Shown: piece after piece, positions 1 to 7,395 of the stretch
Position numbering within the stretch: position 1 is the stretch's first letter
How the letters are laid out: every line of letters starts with the position of its first letter
Assembly (NCBI GenBank): GCA_018267355.1
Contig: JAFDYP010000597.1
Coordinates: 1-8,491 of the forward strand
Reading direction: 5' to 3'
DNA from: Bacteroidota bacterium
Lineage (GTDB): Bacteria > Bacteroidota > Bacteroidia > Chitinophagales > LD1
DNA length: 8,491 nucleotides
Translations under genes and position numbers: made by a program
The notes under the pieces: generated by a model
Databases searched by the model: none
The model's input: only the letters and a program-made list of their open reading frames with translations
What the model was told of the DNA's origin: nothing

Positions 1-941
1 GTTTTGTTATAAGTGTTCACAGATGCGTTGATATCGTTTACTGCCTTGTTAAAGTTATCTACCTCTTCCTGAGAGCCTCCACCCCCTTTTTTATCCATAG
101 CAGTTTTCAGCTTCTGGAAGTTGTCATTCTTGATGATGTAGTCTGTCATGACAGGTGTTTTATCAGCTTCGCTTTTGTAAAAGGCAATAAGTTTTTTGCA
201 AGCCTCTATCATGGTCACATCACTTTCGTATCCGCCTATATCCTGGAGCTTAGGCAGGGCGTCCTGGCAGCTTTTGACCAGCGCACCCTTGCTCTGCTCT
301 ATACCATTTACGTCTTTTTTATCTATGGCCTCCATCAGGTGCTTTTCATTGCTTTCGCATTTGTAGAAGGTTAGGAACACGTTATTGGTGTACTTGGTCA
401 CCTGGCCCGCTATTTTGGCCTGCTGTCCTTCTTTGGAGTTATCCTCATTGATGGTGATATTATGCTTTGCAGCAAAGGCCCTCAGCTCACGGTCAAATTT
501 GTCAAAAGCTTCCGACTCCTTGTCATTGGCTAGTTCCTGCGCTTTGATGTACGCCTCCATATTGTCATAGGACTGATCGGCTATCTCCTCCAGGTCCATG
601 ATCTTGCCGTAGTCTTCTTTCATCACCACGTAGCATACATTGAAGTACTCATAAGAGGCGACGCGCATGGCAGAGTCTCCCTCAAAGTCGGGCAGGTGAG
701 ATGCCTTGGCACGGGCTGCTGAGATAGCAGCGATAGCCTCGCTACGCTCTTTACTTACTTTCTTGGCGCTCTTGCTGTGAGCTACGGCGCTGATGTAGCC
801 CAGCATCTCTGCCGTGATCTGATGCTCGCTGGCTGTGACGCGGTTTACGTATTCCCAGGCTTTGTCTGACTGTGCAGATACGGAGGTGAGCCAGGCCGAT
901 AATGTCACGGCCAGAGCTATACGCTTCAGTAGGATAGACAT
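1..941 (-). CDS. Exported helical protein of unknown function, C-terminus cut by the window edge
   Basis: The frame is open from an ATG at 941 to the left edge, giving 313 codons without a stop; the 3' end is missing. The start gives a clear signal peptide: MSILLKR, then a hydrophobic stretch to about residue 20, ending VSAQ, so cleavage near residues 23-24 is likely and the product should be periplasmic or surface-associated. There is no lipobox cysteine at the cleavage site. The mature part is rich in Lys, Glu, Asp and Ala and looks mostly alpha-helical, with three cysteines at 103, 195 and 225 and a fourth at 247. A short Gly-rich spot (four Gly at about 286-289) interrupts the helices. 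It lies 3 bp after the S41 protease gene and in the same frame, so it is probably co-translated with it. I do not firmly recognise the family. It faintly resembles the Bacteroidota/Leptospira proteins called LIC11966-family surface proteins, but that is a memory-based guess. Confidence 0.8.
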   Translation of the reverse strand, partial: MSILLKRIALAVTLSAWLTSVSAQSDKAWEYVNRVTASEHQITAEMLGYISAVAHSKSAKKVSKERSEAIAAISAARAKASHLPDFEGDSAMRVASYEYFNVCYVVMKEDYGKIMDLEEIADQSYDNMEAYIKAQELANDKESEAFDKFDRELRAFAAKHNITINEDNSKEGQQAKIAGQVTKYTNNVFLTFYKCESNEKHLMEAIDKKDVNGIEQSKGALVKSCQDALPKLQDIGGYESDVTMIEACKKLIAFYKSEADKTPVMTDYIIKNDNFQKLKTAMDKKGGGGSQEEVDNFNKAVNDINASVNTYNK

Positions 942-944
942 AGA

Positions 945-3023
945 TTATTTTTTTTGATTGTTTAAATAGTCAGCAATAATAGAAAAACATTCCTGCAAAT
1001 ATAGGTCGTGGCCTATCTTTTCCAATGGCTTATTGCGCTCAGTATCAGAATCGTATTCTGCACGGACGTGCTCCAGATCTGCCAGCATGTAGGCTGGCTT
1101 GTACGGTGCATCGGGAGCAGTAGCTTTTTTCAGTGCTGCCGACTTGTTTCTCATCTGCCGTACCATACTGATGTAAGCATTGATCTCCAGTGGTACGGAG
1201 AGCGAGGGGCTGTACTGGCGTGATTGAAATAAGATGAGCGAATCCTCCATGTGCCATGCCGCCCCGGTGCGTATGCGTGTCTCAGCCGCTACAGAGAGCG
1301 CCGGTATAGGCAGCGGCGCGAGCGGAGAGAAATATGCAGCCCGGCGCACAGTATCCGGCATTAGTGCATAATGCTCTGTAGCTTCTCCGTAGGGCACGGA
1401 CTCTGTCAGGTCAGGCAGATGTATATCAGGCAGGACGCCATTGAGCTGATTGGAGCGGCCGGTGACGCGATAGATCCGACCGTCGGTCACTTTGATAAAC
1501 TCGGTCCCCGCCCCCAGTGTTTTCTCTGTGGCTGTAGTGAGGTCGAGTGACGTATCTACCGGCAGCACCACCTGCATGGTAGCTTTGCCGTAGGTCGGAC
1601 TGCCGGCTATGATGGCACGATGGTAATCCTGCAGCACACCAGCCACCAGCTCTGATGCCGAGGCGCTGGAGTGATTGACCATGACCAGCAGCGGACCGTC
1701 ATAGATGGTGCCCCGGTTTGGGTCTGGCAGGCTGCGCACCTTGCCTTTATTGGCCCGGAGAGATACCATGGCTCCTTCATCTATAAAGATACCCGCCAGG
1801 GCCATCGCTTCCTGCATAGAGCCACCTCCATTATATCTGAGGTCCAGGATGATCGCATCTACGTGCTCTCCTTTTAGCTTGATCACTTCTTTGGCTACAT
1901 CGTCGCCACAGGTTTTCCCACCTTTGTTTTCCCAGTTTGAGTAGAAGCCCGGCAAAACAATGTAGCCCACCCTGGGTGTGCCGTCCAGCACATAGCTGCG
2001 TACCATACTTTCTTCATCCTGCACTTTAGATTTTTGCAGTTTCACGGTTTTGATCGTTCCGTCAGACTTGCGCACGGTCAGGTCTACTTTGTCCTGTGTA
2101 TGGTTATGCAGCAGTTCCTCTACTTCATCGTCATCTGCGCCCAGCAGGTCCACAGATTCTTCTCCCTGCCAGTGTAGCGCGGTGATCACATCTCCGGCAT
2201 TGAGGTCGCCTGACCTCCAGGCAGCGCTACCGGGATCTATGGCTGAGATGTAAGGTTCGCCGGCATCGTTCTCATCTACGGTAAATCCGTAGCGCATATG
2301 CTCACCTGTCACTACACCTACAAATTTCTGTCGCCGCTCGCTGGTAAAGAAGTCACTGTGTGGGTCAAAAGACTTGCATATCGCATCGTATAGCTCGGTG
2401 AGCATCATCTCCTCATAGTCTGCGGGCTGTGAGATCAGCCTGCGCAGTTGCCTGTGCTCAGTGCGTAGTACTTTCTCCTGCACCTGTGGCAGATTTTTTA
2501 AAATGCTGGTCCCTGTGGCTGTAGAGTCACTCAAAGCCATATTGCCCAGTCGATAGAGGCACGAGAGTTTGACACGGGTCTGCAGCCGCTGGTACAGCGC
2601 CGCACGGTCTGTAGCGAGCGTGGTATCTATGGCCAGAGCAGTGCCCGGCACCCGTAGGTCCAGTGGACGGCTCAATATCACATCCAGCAGGCTATCTGCC
2701 GCCCGCACCCGCAGTTTGTATAGCGCCATGACCTTGCTGATAAAGTCGCTATTGCGCCCGTCCAGTTCCGCATCGAGCATGAGTCCTGATGACATAATGG
2801 TATCTACATCCCGCGCAGATAGTATGAGATGGCCCGGGTCGAGCTCCCGTGAGAGGGTCTCCAGTATACGGCGGTTCATGACATTACGGTCGGGAGGGCA
2901 GCAGTGGTATAGCTCCATCATGCGGCGCACCATAGGGCTATGATCATTCATGAGGCGCACATGCTGTGCCCCGGCCGTATGTACGGCCAGCAGTATCCAT
3001 AGTAATGGTAATACGCGTTTCAC
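945..3023 (-). CDS. Exported tail-specific (carboxy-terminal processing) S41 protease, Prc-like
   Basis: This is a serine protease that cleaves periplasmic proteins from or near their C-termini, with a Ser/Lys dyad instead of the classical triad. Seen here: a signal peptide (residues 1-19, ending TAGA before Gln), an N-terminal helical region with LDPGHLILSARDVD (about 61-74) and DPHSDFF (about 220-226) as in Prc N-terminal domains, a PDZ domain (about 240-330), and an S41 core. The core contains LRYNGGGSMQEA (about 395-406) for the oxyanion region, Ser455 in SSASASEL and Lys480 in SPTYGKATMQ. The 25-residue Ser-Lys spacing is that of Prc and CtpA. The C-terminal helical region ends with DLYLQECFSIIADYL, like Prc C-termini. 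Length 692 is close to E. coli Prc. The start codon is GTG at 3023; no in-frame ATG lies between it and the upstream gene, and the next Met (residue 25) would remove the signal peptide. It sits 19 bp after the oxygenase gene. The substrate is unknown, and no NlpI-like adaptor is visible here. Confidence 0.95.
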   Translation of the reverse strand: MKRVLPLLWILLAVHTAGAQHVRLMNDHSPMVRRMMELYHCCPPDRNVMNRRILETLSRELDPGHLILSARDVDTIMSSGLMLDAELDGRNSDFISKVMALYKLRVRAADSLLDVILSRPLDLRVPGTALAIDTTLATDRAALYQRLQTRVKLSCLYRLGNMALSDSTATGTSILKNLPQVQEKVLRTEHRQLRRLISQPADYEEMMLTELYDAICKSFDPHSDFFTSERRQKFVGVVTGEHMRYGFTVDENDAGEPYISAIDPGSAAWRSGDLNAGDVITALHWQGEESVDLLGADDDEVEELLHNHTQDKVDLTVRKSDGTIKTVKLQKSKVQDEESMVRSYVLDGTPRVGYIVLPGFYSNWENKGGKTCGDDVAKEVIKLKGEHVDAIILDLRYNGGGSMQEAMALAGIFIDEGAMVSLRANKGKVRSLPDPNRGTIYDGPLLVMVNHSSASASELVAGVLQDYHRAIIAGSPTYGKATMQVVLPVDTSLDLTTATEKTLGAGTEFIKVTDGRIYRVTGRSNQLNGVLPDIHLPDLTESVPYGEATEHYALMPDTVRRAAYFSPLAPLPIPALSVAAETRIRTGAAWHMEDSLILFQSRQYSPSLSVPLEINAYISMVRQMRNKSAALKKATAPDAPYKPAYMLADLEHVRAEYDSDTERNKPLEKIGHDLYLQECFSIIADYLNNQKK

Positions 3024-3042
3024 AGATATGGGAATGGTAGGG

Positions 3043-3996
3043 TTATTTCTTCAGGCCTATCTCGCGCAGGCGCTCATCCAGGTACTCGCCGGCTGTGATC
3101 GGCTCATACTGCAGCGGGTGGCGCTCATCTACGCAGCTGCTCAGGCAGTCCAGCGGCATGCTACTCTTAGGGTGTGTGAAGAATGGGATGGAATAACGTG
3201 GATTGGCCCATTTCTCGCGCGGCGGGTTGACCACACGGTGCGTAGTGGAGCGCAGGCGGTTATTGGTCAGGCGCTGGAGCATATCACCCACATTCACCAC
3301 AAAGCAACCCTCCGGGGCGGTGATGTCCAGCCATTCGTTTTGCTTGCTCAGTAGCTGCAGGCCCTCTGCTGAGGCGCCCACCAGCAGGGTGATCAGGTTG
3401 ATATCCTCATGCTGCTCGGCACGGATCGCATTCTTAGGCTCCTGTGTGATAGGAGGGTAGTGGATAGCGCGCAGGATCGAGTTGCCATTATGCACATACT
3501 TGTCAAAGTAAAACTCACCGATGCCGAGGTGGATGGCTATAGCCTGTAGTAGCTCGATACCACACTTCTCAAATGCTTTGAAAAGTTCGCGTCCTTTCTC
3601 ATCAAAGTTGGGAACATCAGGCACTGATACATTATCCGGGTATTCATTCTTGATGGGGTCACCATCTTCTACTATCTGACCCATCTGCCAGAATTCCTTC
3701 AGGTCCGGTGCATCAAATCCCTTAGCCTGCTCACGGCCAAAAGATGTGTAACCACGCTGGCCGGCCAGCCCTGGTATCTCATATTTCCTTTTGGTCTCTG
3801 TAGGCAGCGCAAAAAACTGCTGTACGGCTGCATAATAGTCATCCACCAGCTGTTGTGAGACACCATGATTCTTTACTGATACAAATCCTGTCTCTTCAAA
3901 GGCACGGCCCAACTGCTCTACAAACTGCTGCTTGCTGCGGTCATCTCCCGCAGTGAACTGGCTCAGATCTACGATAGGTATAGTGTTTACACTCAT
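3043..3996 (-). CDS. 2-oxoglutarate/Fe(II)-dependent oxygenase-like protein, isopenicillin N synthase superfamily
   Basis: This is a cytosolic non-haem iron oxygenase of 317 residues, a usual length for the family. The N-terminal domain (about 5-120) begins IPIVDLSQF and continues with GFVSVKNHGV, the typical DIOX_N pattern. The C-terminal double-stranded beta-helix carries the iron ligands His196 and Asp198 (in AEQHEDINLITLLVG) and His253 (in STTHRVVNPP). Arg267 and Ser269 (in RYSIPFF) form the RxS motif that binds the 2-oxoglutarate carboxylate in most members. All key residues are present, so the enzyme should be active. Its substrate cannot be read from sequence: the family includes hydroxylases, desaturases and ring-forming enzymes, and no beta-lactam or other recognisable biosynthetic gene is nearby, so true isopenicillin N synthase activity is unlikely. 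It starts with ATG, lies 17 bp after the membrane glycosyltransferase-like gene, and is followed 19 bp later by the S41 protease, which suggests one operon. Confidence 0.93.
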   Translation of the reverse strand: MSVNTIPIVDLSQFTAGDDRSKQQFVEQLGRAFEETGFVSVKNHGVSQQLVDDYYAAVQQFFALPTETKRKYEIPGLAGQRGYTSFGREQAKGFDAPDLKEFWQMGQIVEDGDPIKNEYPDNVSVPDVPNFDEKGRELFKAFEKCGIELLQAIAIHLGIGEFYFDKYVHNGNSILRAIHYPPITQEPKNAIRAEQHEDINLITLLVGASAEGLQLLSKQNEWLDITAPEGCFVVNVGDMLQRLTNNRLRSTTHRVVNPPREKWANPRYSIPFFTHPKSSMPLDCLSSCVDERHPLQYEPITAGEYLDERLREIGLKK

Positions 3997-4013
3997 CTCT
4001 TGCTTCTTTTTGT

Positions 4014-5558
4014 TTATTGTATGGTGATCGTATGCTTCACAGGTGCATCATCTGTATACATGCGGATGTCAAAATAAACACCTTTTGTCATTTTTCTCTG
4101 TCTGAGAAAATCTTTTGCCTCTTGCTCGGACGCTACTTCCTTCATATTCCTACCGGCATAAAATACCATCTGCGGTGTGGGTTTCATATTGGTAAAGATG
4201 ACCTCGTCGGATGCGCTTTGCGCCCTGATGGACTGGCCCAGTTTCATCTCACGGTCATATGGTGCTCCTGTGATGGAGGTGCTACCGGGTAGGTTTGTCA
4301 CATAGAACTGCACGATCAGGATCACGATAGTGAATAGCACTAATCCATTGATGGTGCGCTCAGAAAAGGCCCCGGATTTCCGCACTTTATCATAAAGGAT
4401 ACCGAGCAGTACGCTGAAGAAAAGCGAAGCATACAGCACAGTAAAATCATGCGAGGAATACTGGAGGAAGAAAATATGCATCAGCACCACCGGCAGTATA
4501 GACAGCCATATGAAGCGATAGCCATTTTCTGAGAAGACGATCTTTAGTTTAGCCTTCGTAGCGCCCAGCCACAGGAAGGCCGCGATCAATAGGTAGACAG
4601 GAAGATAGTTGACAAGGTAGTTATAGATCAGATCCTTGAAAAGGAAGAAATAGGAGAAGAAGAAATAAAAGAAACCGTGATGCCGGATTCCTATACTGCC
4701 GCGCATCAGGTAGCGGTTGAGTATCTCATGCAGGTAGGCTTCCTGGCCGGCTATGAGCGCATACTGATAGATGATCAGGTTTAGCGCAAAGAATGTAATG
4801 ATCACTGTAGACCATATAAGCACGCGGAAGCCAGGTATAGACCTCACATGCAGCAGGCTGTATACCAGTACCCCAAAGGCAAAAAACACTCCCAGCCATG
4901 AGGTATAGATCATGACAAATAAGATCGCAGCATACAGTACGATATACTTGGGTACATAAAAGCGCTGCCGGAAGATCATTTTCAGTACAGTGTACACGCC
5001 AATAATAAATGGCAGCTGCACAGCCATATCACTCATATATACATTGCCTTGAAACCATAATGTAGCCGGCAGGAAGAGATAAATACAATAAGCTACAAAA
5101 GATGGTACATGCAGGTAGCTGCGGGCTCTGTTGAAACTGAGCAGGCAGACCGTAAAATAGACGAAGAGTGCTGAGAGGAAATGAAATAACAGGTTTAACA
5201 GCTGCAGCGGCAATACATCCGGCCGTACATGCAGCACTTTGAAAATAGCATAAGGGAAATAGTAAGCAAATGGGGGATGCGATACATAGTAGTAGTTGCC
5301 GGCCTCATCTATCATCCTGCCACTGGCATTGGCGTCATTGTTGATGAATTTGTCTGCAGGTGTATTGTAGGTCATGACCGGCTCTGCCTCATAGCTCGTG
5401 GTCCCGTTGTCATACCAGATCTGCAATATGCGTAGCGAGACCGCGGTACAAAACTCATGGTGCTTGGACAGAGGACGCCCCAGCTCAGGTACACGCACCA
5501 ATACCGACATCAGGAATGCAAGTAAAAGGAACGGCAGTGTTTTCCTGAAAAAGATCAT
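4014..5558 (-). CDS. Polytopic membrane protein, probable GT-C (GT39/PMT-like) glycosyltransferase
   Basis: This is an inner-membrane protein of about 514 residues with roughly 11-12 hydrophobic segments and a soluble tail of about 80 residues, probably periplasmic (from about residue 434). The layout fits GT-C glycosyltransferases, which move a sugar from a polyprenyl-phosphate donor on the periplasmic side. After the first membrane helix (about 9-24) comes a loop with PELGRPLSKHHEF, where Glu25 or Glu35 could be the acidic catalytic residue expected in this loop. Then YYYVSHPPFAYYFPYAIFK (about 89-107) resembles the HPP/YPP-type segment before the next helices of GT39 proteins. No single motif proves activity, so the family call is moderate. 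I chose ATG at 5558: the frame continues to a TTG at 5621, but that would add 21 charged residues ahead of the first membrane helix. It is the first gene of the minus-strand cluster and diverges from rpoN. Confidence 0.75.
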   Translation of the reverse strand: MIFFRKTLPFLLLAFLMSVLVRVPELGRPLSKHHEFCTAVSLRILQIWYDNGTTSYEAEPVMTYNTPADKFINNDANASGRMIDEAGNYYYVSHPPFAYYFPYAIFKVLHVRPDVLPLQLLNLLFHFLSALFVYFTVCLLSFNRARSYLHVPSFVAYCIYLFLPATLWFQGNVYMSDMAVQLPFIIGVYTVLKMIFRQRFYVPKYIVLYAAILFVMIYTSWLGVFFAFGVLVYSLLHVRSIPGFRVLIWSTVIITFFALNLIIYQYALIAGQEAYLHEILNRYLMRGSIGIRHHGFFYFFFSYFFLFKDLIYNYLVNYLPVYLLIAAFLWLGATKAKLKIVFSENGYRFIWLSILPVVLMHIFFLQYSSHDFTVLYASLFFSVLLGILYDKVRKSGAFSERTINGLVLFTIVILIVQFYVTNLPGSTSITGAPYDREMKLGQSIRAQSASDEVIFTNMKPTPQMVFYAGRNMKEVASEQEAKDFLRQRKMTKGVYFDIRMYTDDAPVKHTITIQ

Positions 5559-5665
5559 GCTGCCAAAATAAGAGAAATCCTTTAATTTAAGCTGTTTGGA
5601 TTTCCTGGGGGCATGCCTCAAACCCTTGATAATCCTAGGAAAATAAAATTCGGTACAATTTTTGT

Positions 5666-5681
5666 GGAATAAATTTTATCC
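5666..5681. promoter_or_regulatory. Imperfect palindrome upstream of rpoN, candidate operator
   Basis: The sequence GGAATAAATTTTATCC matches its own reverse complement at 12 of 16 positions (GGA, two bases, AAATTT, two bases, TCC). It is centred about 29 bases upstream of the centre of the TAACTTTG box, so it overlaps or abuts where a -33 element should be. It could bind a dimeric regulator, but AT-rich spacers often hold such dyads by chance. Confidence 0.2.
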
Positions 5682-5698
5682 TTTCATTTCTTTTTCCC

Positions 5699-5706
5699 TA
5701 ACTTTG
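5699..5706 (+). promoter_or_regulatory. Bacteroidota-type -7 promoter box for rpoN
   Basis: TAACTTTG is an exact match to the TAnnTTTG -7 consensus used by the housekeeping sigma factor of Bacteroidota. It would place the transcript start a few bases downstream, near 5712, leaving a leader of about 15-20 bases before the ATG at 5729. No clean TTTG or TTG stands about 19-21 bases upstream; TTTG at 5661-5664 is 34 bases away, so the -33 element looks weak. Confidence 0.5.
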
Positions 5707-5728
5707 GTTGTGCCATAAACTTACTGCT

Positions 5729-7243
5729 ATGCTCAACCAGAATCTTTCACAGAAGCTTTTACAGAAACTTTCCCCTCAGCAGATACAGTTGATGAAACTG
5801 CTGCAGATACCCACTGCCCAGCTGGACCAGCGCATCAAGGAAGAGATCGAAGTTAATCCTGCCCTGGAGGTAGCTACCGAGGACGAGGAGGAGTTTGCCC
5901 AAACCGAGGAAACCGAACCAGGCCCTACCGAAGAGATGCAGGAGCCTAATGATGACTTTGATACTGAGCAATCGGAGCCTGAGATAAATAAGGATGATGA
6001 CCTGGATATGACTGAGTTTTATGACGAGTCAGATGAGGGTGTAGCAGAATACAAGACCAAAGACCCTAATGAATTTGCTGACCCGGATGATGAGGGCAAG
6101 ACTATACCGGTAGCTGTGAGTTCTACATTCCATGAATACCTGGAGGAGCAGGTAGGCATGCTGCCTATCAGCGATCGCGAAAAGGCGATCACCATGCACC
6201 TGATAGGGAGCATAGATGATGATGGATACCTGCGCCGCGATCTGGACGCGATCATAGATGACCTTGCATTCTCTCAGAATATTATGACTGATGAGAAAGA
6301 ACTGGCATACCTGCTCTCGCTCATCCAGAGTTTTGAGCCGGCCGGTGTCGGCGCCCGTACGCTGGAGGAGTGCTTGCTGCTACAGCTGAAGCGCAAAGAC
6401 GATCCGACCATGCATACCGACAATGCGATCCGGATCATAGAGAAGCAGTTTGATGCCTTTGCAAAGAAGCACTATGAGAAGCTGGAAAAATCCCTGGGCC
6501 TCGATGCGCATGAACTCAAAATGGCCGTGACCGAGATCATCAGCCTCAATCCAAAGCCAGGCAGTTCCTTCTCAGGAGGGCTAAGTGCGGAGCAGTTCAT
6601 CATACCTGACTATATCATCACTAATAATAACGGCGAACTGATCCTGACGCTCAACTCTGCCAATGCTCCTGAGCTCCGTATCAGCAATACCTTCCGCGAT
6701 ATGATCTCTGACTACAAAAGAGCCAAGATCAAATCAAAGAGCCAGAAAGAGGCAATCATGTTCATCAAGCAGAAAATCGAATCTGCCAAGTGGTTTATAG
6801 ATGCAATACAGCAGCGCCAAAATACGATGATCGTGACCATGCAGACCATCATGGAGCTGCAGTATGACTATCTGATTAGCGGTGACGAGACTAAACTGCG
6901 CCCTATGATCCTAAAAGATGTAGCCGAGAAGACCGGTCTCGATATCTCTACTATCTCGCGTGTGGCAAACTCAAAATACGTACAAACGGAATTTGGTACG
7001 CTGCTGCTGAAGTCCTTCTTCTCCGAGTCGCTCACCAATGATGAAGGTGAAGAGGTCTCTACCCGCGAGGTAAAGAAGATACTCAGCGACCTGATCGGCA
7101 TGGAGGATAAGAACGACCCGCTGTCTGATCAGAAGCTCACCGAATACCTGATGGAGAAGGGGTACAATATCGCCCGCCGCACTGTAGCCAAGTACCGTGA
7201 GCAACTCAATCTGCCTGTGGCACGCCTCAGGAAGGAACTTTGA
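5729..7243 (+). CDS. rpoN: RNA polymerase sigma-54 factor RpoN
   Basis: This alternative sigma factor recognises -24/-12 promoters and needs an AAA+ enhancer-binding activator to open DNA. The product has 504 residues, a usual length. Seen in order: region I with Gln/Leu-rich QKLLQKLSPQQIQLMKLLQ and IEVNPALE (about 2-47); a strongly acidic, variable region II (about 48-110); the core-binding domain with FHEYLEEQVGML, GSIDDDGYL and FEPAGVGARTLEECLLLQL (about 134-220); LNPKPGSSF (about 273-281); a helix-turn-helix with LKDVAEKTGLDISTISRVANSKYV (about 395-418); and a perfect RpoN box ARRTVAKYRE at 482-491. I chose ATG 5729 because it begins MLNQNLSQKL as in homologues. The alternative TTG at 5708 lies one base after the -7 box, probably upstream of the transcript start. 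No enhancer-binding protein gene is in the window, so its regulon here is unknown. It stands alone on the plus strand. Confidence 0.98.
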   Translation: MLNQNLSQKLLQKLSPQQIQLMKLLQIPTAQLDQRIKEEIEVNPALEVATEDEEEFAQTEETEPGPTEEMQEPNDDFDTEQSEPEINKDDDLDMTEFYDESDEGVAEYKTKDPNEFADPDDEGKTIPVAVSSTFHEYLEEQVGMLPISDREKAITMHLIGSIDDDGYLRRDLDAIIDDLAFSQNIMTDEKELAYLLSLIQSFEPAGVGARTLEECLLLQLKRKDDPTMHTDNAIRIIEKQFDAFAKKHYEKLEKSLGLDAHELKMAVTEIISLNPKPGSSFSGGLSAEQFIIPDYIITNNNGELILTLNSANAPELRISNTFRDMISDYKRAKIKSKSQKEAIMFIKQKIESAKWFIDAIQQRQNTMIVTMQTIMELQYDYLISGDETKLRPMILKDVAEKTGLDISTISRVANSKYVQTEFGTLLLKSFFSESLTNDEGEEVSTREVKKILSDLIGMEDKNDPLSDQKLTEYLMEKGYNIARRTVAKYREQLNLPVARLRKEL

Positions 7244-7277
7244 TCTTTCCTTGTATTTAGGTCAGGGATAGTCGTTA

Positions 7278-7349
7278 ACGTATTTTATCTTTCATTAGAT
7301 AAAACGCCTTTGATTTTGGTTTATTGGCCGAAACGGTATATAAATACGT
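7278..7349. repeat. Inverted repeat ACGTATTT / AAATACGT flanking the hairpin
   Basis: ACGTATTT (7278-7285) is the exact reverse complement of AAATACGT (7342-7349), with 56 bases between. The left arm shares 7283-7285 with the inner hairpin's left arm, so in RNA the two pairings are partly exclusive. It could be structural RNA, a protein-binding pair, or chance in AT-rich DNA. Confidence 0.3.
7283..7304 (+). terminator. AT-rich hairpin after rpoN, possible weak terminator
   Basis: TTTTATCT (7283-7290) pairs perfectly with AGATAAAA (7297-7304) around a 6-base loop, 40 bases after the rpoN stop. The stem has one G-C pair only and is followed by CGCCTTTGATTTT rather than a clean U tract, so it would be a weak terminator at best. 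Confidence 0.25.
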
Positions 7350-7395
7350 CAAGGAACGCTGTACATTCGCCGCTCGGTTCATCCGAATGTTTTAT

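Larger units (their letters stand above)
5559..5728. other. Divergent intergenic region between the membrane-protein operon and rpoN
   Basis: This 170-bp AT-rich gap should hold both divergent promoters. A good TAnnTTTG box is visible for the rpoN side only. On the minus strand TATTTTGG lies just before the ATG at 5558, but it is imperfect and too close to the start to be convincing. Two small dyads are present: AAAATT-cggtac-AATTTT (5645-5662) and the longer imperfect one at 5666-5681. No terminator is expected here, and I see no small gene. Confidence 0.7.
7244..7395. other. Spacer between rpoN and the outer-membrane receptor gene
   Basis: This 152-bp stretch has no credible gene. It holds an 8-bp-arm hairpin (7283-7304) and an 8-bp inverted repeat (7278-7349), described separately. 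A promoter for the receptor should lie here, but only TACATTCG at 7362-7369 comes close to TAnnTTTG (one mismatch), without a matching TTG about 20 bases upstream. Confidence 0.6.

Noticed and set aside
2569..2943. Plus-strand 124-residue open frame within the protease gene
   Set aside because: Ser/Arg-rich antisense shadow; the minus strand encodes a clear protease N-terminal domain.
5559..5621. Extension of the membrane-protein gene to a TTG at 5621
   Set aside because: It adds a charged 21-residue stretch before the first membrane helix and uses a rare start; ATG 5558 gives a normal N-terminus.
5700..5715. TGGCAC on the minus strand upstream of the membrane-protein operon, resembling a sigma-54 -24 element
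   Set aside because: The matching -12 element would need GC at the right spacing, but the bases there are AAAGT; a -24 half alone is not a sigma-54 promoter.
7328..7336. Tiny dyad CCG-aaa-CGG in the spacer before the receptor
   Set aside because: Three-bp arms are expected by chance and there is no T tract after it.
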